Source: an uncultured Lachnospiraceae bacterium (GTDB lineage Bacteria > Bacillota_A > Clostridia > Lachnospirales > Lachnospiraceae). Taken from it: a stretch of 40,267 nt of DNA. Position numbers and translations under genes: made by a program. The notes beneath the pieces are model-generated. The model saw only the letters and a list, made by a program, of their open reading frames with translations. It was not told the origin of the DNA and searched no databases. Below, piece by piece: positions 34,983-40,267 of the stretch; within the stretch, counting starts at the first letter, position 1, and every line of letters begins with the position of its first letter. The stretch is taken from contig CANOBT010000035.1 of the NCBI GenBank assembly GCA_947564305.1, positions 1 through 40,267 of the forward strand, given 5' to 3'.

Positions 34983-35147
34983 CTACGGCTGCCATGAAGA
35001 GAATGCGTATGTCATAACAAACAAGCTGATAACCAACAAAACATTTCCCGTCATAATAAGCGCCGGTACGGAACACAGGCAGGCCATAAATGAGCCGATT
35101 CCCATGATAATTATTCCGATTAGAGCTGCTAGTTTATATTTTCCCAT
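34983..35147 (-). CDS. Small two-helix membrane protein (54 residues)
   Basis: A short frame beginning MGKYKLAALIGIIIMGIGSF and ending in AFSSWQP. It has two hydrophobic helices (about residues 6-24 and 30-48) and a basic N-terminus. ATG 35147 follows AAAAGGAGATAAGTT, a strong ribosome binding site. The gene is co-directional with the CodB-like permease and ends just before the terminator, which supports it being real. It may be an accessory subunit of that permease; I do not recognise a family. Confidence 0.65.
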   Translation of the reverse strand: MGKYKLAALIGIIIMGIGSFMACLCSVPALIMTGNVLLVISLFVMTYAFSSWQP

Positions 35148-35160
35148 AACTTATCTCCTT

Positions 35161-35265
35161 TTAATGTAGCGCCCCCTCACCTTCGTTCGGCGGCAGGTCG
35201 TCGAAAGGCATTTTTAGTAATGCTTCACATTGGCCTTTCTCCTTGTAGCGCCTTTTATTCAGCAA
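35161..35265 (-). other. Possible short peptide or displaced tail of the permease
   Basis: A 34-residue frame overlapping the end of the CodB-like gene in another frame. It contains EALLKMPFDDLPP and ends 13 bases before the next start codon. No good ribosome binding site is seen (TTG 35265, or ATG 35211 without one). It may be a small gene or a C-terminal tail lost by a frameshift. Confidence 0.3.
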
Positions 35266-36517
35266 CCTGTTTGTTAGTAACTTTCATCAAAACCGGATAG
35301 AGCACACCGCCGATAATCAGGCCCTTCAGTGCCGGCAGTCCAAATGGGATCAAATATACTCCGGCCAGTGCGATTGCCCATGTAATCCATGCAATTGCAT
35401 TGAATTTTGAGAATTTCACTTTGTCCAAATCCTTGTATTCCCCTTTATGGATGATAAAATAATCCGCCAGAATAATTCCTGGAAGAGGAGGTACAATTGT
35501 ACCGAGCAGGTCAAGGAAGGTAAATAGGAAACCAACCTGATATGGTCTGCATAATGTAGCAAGTGCGGAAATTGCAAGCAGTACTACAATAATTTTCTGA
35601 CGGTCCATATTAAATGCATTGGACAGATTCAGGGATGTAGAATACAGGTTCGATGCATTGGTCGTAAAAATATTGGTCGTCATCAAAATCAGGCAGGGAA
35701 CCAGAAGTCCCATAGCCAGCAACACATTTGTCAAATCACTGTCTCCCATTGCGATTGATGTAATCGTACCGCAGAGGATCATGAAAATATTTCCGCCCAA
35801 TAATCCGGTCAATGTTGCTGCAATCGCTTCTTTCGTAGACCTTGCATAACGCATAATGTCTGCGATACAGGTGGATGTAGATAAAATCCATGTTCCGATT
35901 ACAACTGTAATTCCACTGGATAATGTGATATGTCCTTCCGGTGTATAATTCCAAAGGCCGTCCAATCCAATCATGCCTACCGCACGGATGGAGGTTGCCA
36001 ATGACAGGAAAATGATAGCTGGAATCGCAATATAGCCCAAAATACTGATTGCTTTGATTCCTTTCATCGCAAAAATTCCCATCACGATTGCGCTGATCGC
36101 CATGCAGAACAGCTCTGCAATGTCGCCAAGATTAAATGCCTGAGCGATAAAATGTCCATAGGTCGCTGCCTGTATCGTATACCAGCCAATATTTACGATT
36201 GGCACAAACATGGAGGCAACTCTGGAGCCTTTTTCTCCAAAACTGTAGCGCGTCATCAAAGCAAATGTCAATCCGGTCTTACTGGCTATGATGCTGACCA
36301 AGATTGCAATTATGCTCAGGAAAATATTTCCTACTACGATAGCTACCAGAATCATTTTAAAATCAAGTCCTGCAGAAAGACCGCCTCCTGCCATCATACT
36401 GGTAATGACAAATACGAAACCAGTCCAGACAATGGTCAGGCTGAAATAACTTTTTCGTTCGCTTTCCGGTACGGCGCTCAACGAAAATTCTGTATCTTGT
36501 GTATTATTATTTTCCAT
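35255..36517 (-). CDS. codB: CodB-like cytosine/purine permease (NCS1 family)
   Basis: A 420-residue transporter with about twelve membrane segments. The NCS1 pattern is clear: SLTIVWTGFVFVITSMMAGG in helix 1, KTGLTFALMTRYSFGEKGSR after helix 2, NIGWYTIQAATYG in helix 3 and PPLPGIILADYFIIHKGEY near the end. It resembles CodB more than the purine PbuG type. ATG 36517 follows AAGGAGATACAA and lies 33 bases after the deaminase stop, so the two form an operon: uptake of a base, then deamination. Confidence 0.88.
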   Translation of the reverse strand: MENNNTQDTEFSLSAVPESERKSYFSLTIVWTGFVFVITSMMAGGGLSAGLDFKMILVAIVVGNIFLSIIAILVSIIASKTGLTFALMTRYSFGEKGSRVASMFVPIVNIGWYTIQAATYGHFIAQAFNLGDIAELFCMAISAIVMGIFAMKGIKAISILGYIAIPAIIFLSLATSIRAVGMIGLDGLWNYTPEGHITLSSGITVVIGTWILSTSTCIADIMRYARSTKEAIAATLTGLLGGNIFMILCGTITSIAMGDSDLTNVLLAMGLLVPCLILMTTNIFTTNASNLYSTSLNLSNAFNMDRQKIIVVLLAISALATLCRPYQVGFLFTFLDLLGTIVPPLPGIILADYFIIHKGEYKDLDKVKFSKFNAIAWITWAIALAGVYLIPFGLPALKGLIIGGVLYPVLMKVTNKQVAE

Positions 36518-36550
36518 TTGTATCTCCTTATTAACAGAACAAGTGCTTAA

Positions 36551-37033
36551 TTAATTGTTCCAATATCCTTTGTGGACTTCTGCAGCCAGTGGGGCAATCT
36601 CCGGGAATGGTCCAATGACTTCAATCGCTTTCTGTCCCTTTGCAAATACATCTCTACAAGGCAGGTCAAACGTTGGATTCTGTTCATCGGAACCTGTCAG
36701 AGAAAGCAATTGTTTTTCTGTCATCCCGTAAACCACGCGGCCGATATTCGCCCAATAAATCGCGCCGGAACACATAGCGCATGGCTCTGCTGTGGAATAC
36801 AAGGTACAATTCCATAAAAAATCCTTTTCATATAAAACAGATGCACGTTCTGCCAACTGCGTCTCCGCATGTCCGGTGCATTTCTTTGTAGAAATCTCAA
36901 CATTTTCCTGCTCCAGCAAAATATTTCCTTCCGCATCTACCAGAAGCGCACCAAATGGGGTGTTGCCTGCTTCACGAGAATGCTTCGAGATTTCGATACA
37001 GCGTTTTAAATAATATTCGTGTTCTTGGTACAT
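36551..37033 (-). CDS. Nucleobase deaminase, CDA superfamily
   Basis: A 160-residue zinc deaminase. The zinc and catalytic motifs are HAE in CTGHAETQLAER and PCxxC in TAEPCAMCSGAIYWANIG. The length and the C-terminal KGYWNN are closer to fungal-type cytosine deaminase and small guanine deaminases than to tRNA adenosine deaminase. Coupling to a CodB-like permease suggests cytosine or a related base as substrate; guanine is the main alternative, though a separate guanine deaminase is encoded at 33589. ATG 37033 follows AGAAAGGAAATTTC. Its mRNA begins with a structured leader of about 150 bases. Confidence 0.82.
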   Translation of the reverse strand: MYQEHEYYLKRCIEISKHSREAGNTPFGALLVDAEGNILLEQENVEISTKKCTGHAETQLAERASVLYEKDFLWNCTLYSTAEPCAMCSGAIYWANIGRVVYGMTEKQLLSLTGSDEQNPTFDLPCRDVFAKGQKAIEVIGPFPEIAPLAAEVHKGYWNN

Positions 37034-37054
37034 GAAATTTCCTTTCTGCCCGTT

Positions 37055-37092
37055 TCATACCACATGGACCTTCTATAATCCATGCGGTATGA
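37055..37092 (-). promoter_or_regulatory. Leader hairpin before the deaminase gene
   Basis: Fourteen-base-pair stem (one G-U) TCATACCACATGGA (37055-37068) / TCCATGCGGTATGA (37079-37092) in the 5' untranslated region, with no T-run after it. The outer TCATAC/GTATGA also forms the perfect 12-bp palindrome at 37121-37132. Confidence 0.6.
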
Positions 37093-37164
37093 TTACAGCA
37101 TCGTGTTTGTTTGAAGTTTGTCATACGTATGATTGTTTCAGTGCAATACCTTCACCTTCAAAAA

Positions 37165-37178
37165 GTAATAGGTATTAC
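37165..37178. promoter_or_regulatory. Palindromic operator, candidate GntR/UTRA site
   Basis: GTAATAGGTATTAC is a palindrome except for its central two bases. It lies just downstream of the -10 box and has the GT...AC ends of HutC-type GntR operators. Confidence 0.5.
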
Positions 37179-37187
37179 CTTAAAAAA

Positions 37188-37216
37188 ATTGTATCACAAA
37201 AATAAATTTTTGTAAA
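37188..37216 (-). promoter_or_regulatory. Promoter of the deaminase-codB operon
   Basis: Minus-strand TTTACA (37211-37216), a 17-base spacer and TACAAT (37188-37193). Transcription would start near 37181. Confidence 0.65.
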
Positions 37217-37293
37217 CGCGTAATAGTTACCAATAAAATTGTTAAAAAACTGGCATATTGCACAAACAAAAAATCTGTTTTTCCTTCTCGAAT

Positions 37294-38130
37294 TTAAGAG
37301 CGGCAATTTTTTTCATAATAAAATGCGTACTGCTGCATAATTCCTGCATTTTCGCCAAATGCCGGAAATGGATTTTCTCCCTTACATTCTTCCTGTATCA
37401 CTCTGGATATCCATACATCCACAGGCACCCTTGCCAATCGGCCATAACCAAACAGACAAACGCAGTTAGCAACCTTCTTTCCTACACCATGAACTTTCAA
37501 AAGTTCCTGAAAAAGCATTTCATCTTCATAGTCTGCTATGGCACTTAAATCCAATGCCCCTGACAATACTTGAGCCACTGCATCCCGCACATAAGCCGCT
37601 CGATATCCTAACTGGCATTTTGACAAGTCCTCAATTGATGCAGCCCTAAGTTGCTCCGCTGTCGGAAACAGGCAGAGGTTCTCCCTTGATGTTGAGATTG
37701 GAGAGCCATATTTTTCCGCCAACATCTCCACAGACTTGGAAATAGCTGGAATATTCTTTCGCTGAGAGATGATGAATGTAATCAACATTTCCCATGGTTC
37801 CTGGCGCAGCACTCTTAAGCCCCGGCCGTATTCCATCGCCTTGCGGAGAAATTCATTTTTACTGGCAGCACTCGTACGCAAGTCGGCGTAGTTTCTTGTC
37901 AAATCAAAATATTTTTCCCAAATTTCGTGCCATTCCTCCGGGGTGACAGAAACCAGATATTGGCTGCCCTCCAGACGGCGGATGTAAAGAATATGGCAGC
38001 CTGTTATAAAACGGTATGTACCGTCGTCGAATTTTCGAACCCGGAAGCATTGGCCGCAGGAAGCAATTTTTTCCAGGTCGAAATCGTCGGGGATGAGGAG
38101 TTGGGTTTCTTGGATTTTTTTAGGGGTCAT
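37294..38130 (-). CDS. 8-oxoguanine DNA glycosylase (OGG1-type)
   Basis: A 278-residue HhH-GPD base-excision enzyme. The N-terminal OGG domain has CGQCFRVRKFDDGTYRF. The helix-hairpin-helix and active site read LLKVHGVGKKVANCVCLFGY, with the catalytic Lys in GKKVA and the catalytic Asp in RVPVDVWISRV. It matches OGG1-like glycosylase/lyases rather than AlkA. The gene ends close to the promoter region of the deaminase operon and begins just before the decayed CRISPR repeats; it appears functionally unrelated to either. Confidence 0.9.
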   Translation of the reverse strand: MTPKKIQETQLLIPDDFDLEKIASCGQCFRVRKFDDGTYRFITGCHILYIRRLEGSQYLVSVTPEEWHEIWEKYFDLTRNYADLRTSAASKNEFLRKAMEYGRGLRVLRQEPWEMLITFIISQRKNIPAISKSVEMLAEKYGSPISTSRENLCLFPTAEQLRAASIEDLSKCQLGYRAAYVRDAVAQVLSGALDLSAIADYEDEMLFQELLKVHGVGKKVANCVCLFGYGRLARVPVDVWISRVIQEECKGENPFPAFGENAGIMQQYAFYYEKNCRS

Positions 38131-38167
38131 ATGGGTGGTGTCCTTCTTAATACTAAATACCTTTCAA

Positions 38168-38265
38168 AATTTAATCCGCACTCCCAGTTTGGGAGTGACT
38201 CGTTGCATCAATTGTTTATATTGTATCATAACATTTTCAATCCACACTCCCAAACAAAGAGTGAC
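38168..38265 (-). CRISPR. Decayed CRISPR unit: repeat, 34-base spacer, repeat
   Basis: 38168-38199 differs from the intact 32-base repeat at 40163 by about 7 bases, and 38234-38265 by about 4. Both keep CACTCCCA and GAGTGAC. The gap is 34 bases, a normal type I-C spacer length. Confidence 0.75.
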
Positions 38266-38566
38266 TTACATCTTGATTGAATAGAAAATTTCCATTTATG
38301 TTTTCAAGATATTTATATAGCATCATAACAGAATTTTATTGTCAAGAATTGAATTTTCTACTTCTAAGGTTATTTCATATTGTCGTTATCCACTATCTCC
38401 GATACTGATTAAGCAATTACGAAATCATAGATATACAAATGTGAAAATTGTATAGTTTTTAGAGTATTTCATTTAGAAGTAGATATCAAACAGTTCGGGA
38501 CTGTGTACAAAAGTTCCATCGCTTTACTCAATAATAAAAAATACAACACTATTTGAGGGCATACTC

Positions 38567-38598
38567 ATTTTACTCCACACTCCCAAGCCAGGAGTGAC
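38567..38598 (-). CRISPR. Decayed CRISPR repeat at the element's left side
   Basis: Differs from the intact repeat by 4 of 32 bases and keeps CCACACTCCCAAGC and GGAGTGAC. It is followed by 12 spacer-like bases and then the insertion boundary at 38611. Confidence 0.75.
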
Positions 38599-38651
38599 TA
38601 TCGACCTGTCAAGCGGAGTTTTGTATATTACCGGAATATTCACAAAAGCAC

Positions 38652-38680
38652 TTGAATTGCGCTCTTCAAAGTGCTATGAT
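38652..38680 (+). promoter_or_regulatory. Promoter of the antitoxin RNA candidate
   Basis: TTGAAT (38652-38657), a 17-base spacer and TATGAT (38675-38680), directed towards the 3' end of the small toxin gene. Confidence 0.6.
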
Positions 38681-38686
38681 GTGAAA

Positions 38687-38783
38687 AAGGGAAAGCCAAA
38701 GAAGCGGCTCCCTCTCAAATAATGTAAACTGTTATATGTTAACAGCCGTCACTACTGCGAATAGTGGCGGCTATTTTCGTTTT
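38687..38783 (+). ncRNA. Candidate type I antitoxin RNA (about 97 bases)
   Basis: Starts a few bases after the promoter above and ends at an intrinsic terminator: 11-bp stem AGCCGTCACTA (38744-38754) / TAGTGGCGGCT (38762-38772) followed by ATTTTCGTTTT. The stem's U-G pair would be a C-A mismatch if read on the other strand, so the terminator is oriented for this plus-strand RNA. Its 3' end overlaps the toxin stop codon, giving antisense pairing with the toxin mRNA, the arrangement of TxpA/RatA-type systems. Confidence 0.55.
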
Positions 38784-38866
38784 CCCTTGAAGAGTGTATA
38801 ACACAATCCCACAAGGGCGCAAATGAATATTCCAATCTGAATCAAATCAGAGTATGTAACATACAT
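38771..38866 (-). CDS. Holin-like type I toxin candidate (31 residues)
   Basis: A tiny membrane peptide: MYVTYSDLIQ start, one hydrophobic helix (about residues 9-25, IGIFICALVGLCYTLF) and a basic KGKRK end. This is the pattern of the putative holin-like toxin (Hol-Tox) family of Firmicutes. ATG 38866 follows AAAGGAGGGATTGTCA. The mRNA leader folds: CCTCC/GGAGG forms a hairpin, and CCCTC upstream can pair with the GAGGG of the ribosome binding site, which would delay translation as in other type I toxins. The gene sits at the point where the recombinase gene breaks off. Confidence 0.65.
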   Translation of the reverse strand: MYVTYSDLIQIGIFICALVGLCYTLFKGKRK

Positions 38867-38953
38867 TGACAATCCCTCCTTTCTCTCGTCCAGAGGGTTA
38901 GCCCCTCCAGCAGTGGAGGATAGCCGCCTTAGCTCTTTGGTTTTCCCGTGGTC

Positions 38954-38982
38954 ATTATAGCACGGTATTCCATAAAGTACAA
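38954..38982 (-). promoter_or_regulatory. Promoter of the toxin gene
   Basis: Minus-strand extended -10 TGCTATAAT (TATAAT at 38954-38959) with a weak -35 TTGTAC (38977-38982) at 17 bases. The leader to the ATG is about 80 bases. Confidence 0.6.
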
Positions 38983-38984
38983 TG

Positions 38985-39877
38985 ATTGGGACATTCTTTT
39001 TAACCAGATCTGTGACTAATGTTTTGCGGTATCGATGCGGGTGCACATTGTCTACCCCCGCCTTTTTTCCAATCTTTCTAACTGTGGTCTCAATCCCTTG
39101 CTTTCCCAACCGATCTTATGGAGCCTTTACTTATACAAACAGCGCCGGGTTATTGTCCGACCTGCTCTAAAGGTACTGCTGCAGATACTCAGCCGATACC
39201 TCTGACAAATAAAATTTTCGTTCCTTCCCTCCCTTGCCGATCACAGTAGCTTCCCTCGTTAAAAAGTTGATGCTGTCCCGATTAAGGGATGCCACCTCAG
39301 ATACACGTAGTCCTGATGCATATAAAAATTCTGTCAATGCTAAATCCCACAGAAATTCACAAGCATTTTTCAGTTTTTCTCTCTCGACGGCAGAAAAAGC
39401 TTTACGCACCACTTTTACATACTTGATCTGCTTCAATGCTCTGACCGAATTTCTCATAATAATCTCCATCATTCAGCCATCCCCAAAAGCTGGATATCGT
39501 TTTTCGGATATTATCCAGCGTCCGGTTTGTCACCTTCCGGTTTTCTTTATACAGCGAAAGATATAGCCGTAGGTCAAAAGTCTCTACTTCCATCAATTTT
39601 TTATTTAAGCATTCTATCAGCTGGTTCAATTCCCTGCTGTATTTTTTAGTGTTCTCTCGCTCTTACCCTCCAAACGTTTAGTTGCTATAAACTTTTTAAC
39701 AAGCCCCTGATTTGTACCATCATGCACCACTACTTCCGTACAGCGTTCTTGTATCTCATAGTCTTTAAACTGGATATGCAAAGAGCTTTCTACCTTGTCC
39801 AGTACCTCACTATCCATGCCAACCAATGTCTCCAGCACATTATCAATAATTTTCGTCCTCACATCCATTTCCGCCAA
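38985..39877 (-). pseudogene. Tyrosine recombinase (XerC/D-like), broken
   Basis: Fragments of a phage-integrase-family recombinase in several frames. The N-terminal part (39877-39650) has IATKRLEGKSERTLK. After a frameshift comes the SAM-like domain (39629 to about 39450) with NRTLDNIRKTISSFWGWL. A second shift leads to the catalytic domain, with the Arg in ASGLRVSEVASLNRDSINF and GKGGKERKFYLS. In-frame stops follow at 39167, 39131 and 39116, then HPHRYRKTLVTDLV with the His-x-x-Arg motif. The Tyr-bearing C-terminus is missing where the toxin promoter begins. At least two frameshifts and three stops make activity impossible. Confidence 0.85.
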
Positions 39878-39939
39878 TCTTCTTTTTGCTTACAGTATAG
39901 CAAAAAATTTTTTCCGTGATGAACAAAACTCCGCTTCCT

Positions 39940-40163
39940 TTCCGGAAAATTCCTATATCTATGTGTCAAAAACCAGTTCCATATCGTTTGAAGATGGTGC
40001 TACAGTGGGATACGGAAGTGGTTTAGGAACTGTAATTGACGCTCTGCATCGGGAAATAAATAATTGTAATACCGGTATTGCCCGCAGCATCGCTGAAAGA
40101 TTTAGTGCTAATTTTAACAGCATAGACATATTTTCCTTCCAAGCGGAATTTTGTTCACTATAA
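39940..40163 (+). pseudogene. Unrecognised coding remnant
   Basis: The frame has protein-like codons and text such as FEDGATVGYGSGLGTVIDAL and RSIAERFSANFNSIDIF, but no clear start or ribosome binding site; it ends at the CRISPR boundary. It may be the tail of a gene carried by the inserted element. I do not recognise it, and it could be chance. Confidence 0.25.
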
Positions 40164-40267
40164 TTTCAATCCACACTCCCAAGCAGGGAGTGACAATGGG
40201 AAAGGATTCGTTTTTCGGATGTAACAATGATTTCAATCCACACTCCCAAGCAGGGAGTGACTTTCGG
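40163..40267 (-). CRISPR. CRISPR array, type I-C-like, running out of the window
   Basis: Two identical 32-base repeats at 40163-40194 and 40230-40261 with a 35-base spacer, and the start of another spacer at 40262. On the minus strand the repeat begins GTCACTCCC, has a GGGAGTG palindrome partner and ends in GGATTGAAAT, as in type I-C systems. The ATTGAAAT end marks the crRNA handle side, so transcription should run leftwards and the window would hold the old, trailer end. No cas genes are in the window. Confidence 0.88.

Larger units (their letters stand above)
38131..38770. other. Gene-poor region with CRISPR remnants (640 bases)
   Basis: Contains three decayed CRISPR repeats, an 11-bp inverted repeat (38357-38367 / 38473-38483), the left edge of an inserted element at 38611 and a small RNA candidate. 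No protein-coding frame is supported. Confidence 0.7.
38611..40140. mobile_element. Degenerate tyrosine-recombinase element inserted in a CRISPR spacer
   Basis: The near-identical 14-mers AAGCGGAGTTTTGT (38611-38624) and AAGCGGAATTTTGT (40141-40154) lie as direct repeats at the two sides. Joining the 12 bases left of the first copy to the 22 bases from the second copy to the intact repeat gives 34 bases, one exact spacer. A third, inverted copy (ACAAAACTCCGCTT) lies inside at 39923-39936. The content is a broken recombinase gene and a toxin-antitoxin cassette. Integration at this core is inferred. Confidence 0.55.

Noticed and set aside
36534..36550. AAGTGCTTAATTAA near the codB start compared with TTAATTAAGTGCTT at 32446-32459
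   Set aside because: They share parts but are not reverse complements or direct copies; TTAATTAA is frequent in these AT-rich gaps.
39795..39939. N-terminal part of the 122-residue plus-strand frame ending at 40163
   Set aside because: It is antisense to the recombinase N-terminus; only the part after 39940 could be a separate remnant.

Overview
The window looks like chromosomal DNA of a gut-type Lachnospiraceae (Clostridia). This is inferred from AGGAGG-type ribosome binding sites, short-linker lipoproteins, mixed ATG/GTG/TTG starts, AT-rich promoters with canonical -35/-10 boxes, and a beta-mannan utilisation gene set organised as in Roseburia-like gut Firmicutes. No rRNA or tRNA gene was seen.

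Region 1 (about 0.1-12.0 kb) is a nucleoside salvage cluster. The minus strand encodes a Gfo/Idh/MocA oxidoreductase, a DUF985 cupin, a BMP-family nucleoside-binding lipoprotein, its ABC ATPase and two permeases, and MtnA (5-methylthioribose-1-phosphate isomerase). The divergent plus strand encodes an MtaD-type deaminase, a nucleoside phosphorylase and a DeoR regulator. Together they suggest import, deamination, phosphorolysis and isomerisation of 5'-modified adenosines (methylthioadenosine, 5'-deoxyadenosine), bypassing the usual nucleosidase and kinase. Three perfect 10-bp tandem repeats between the divergent promoters, with a degenerate copy before the binding-protein gene, are a candidate DeoR operator.

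Region 2 (about 12.0-32.4 kb) is a beta-mannooligosaccharide locus. One roughly 16-kb minus-strand operon encodes a sugar-binding lipoprotein, two permeases, GH130_2, cellobiose/mannobiose 2-epimerase, GH130_1, two acetylesterases (CE2-like and CE17-like), a phosphohexomutase, GH1, a fused mannose-6-phosphate isomerase/ROK sugar kinase, and a GH36 alpha-galactosidase. A YesL protein is divergent; two LacI regulators and a membrane-tethered binding-protein-like protein follow. No endo-mannanase is present, so the cell may import oligosaccharides released elsewhere.

Region 3 (about 32.4-37.2 kb) is a nucleobase cluster: a GntR/UTRA regulator, a guanine deaminase behind a guanine-type purine riboswitch built as an ON switch, a CDA-superfamily deaminase with a structured leader and palindromic operator, a CodB-like permease, and an unannotated 54-residue membrane protein.

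Region 4 (about 37.3-40.3 kb) has an OGG-type DNA glycosylase, then the decayed end of a type I-C-like CRISPR array. A roughly 1.5-kb element carrying a broken tyrosine recombinase and a candidate type I toxin-antitoxin cassette appears to interrupt one 34-nt spacer of that array. Intact repeats begin at the right edge and run out of the window; no cas gene is in view.
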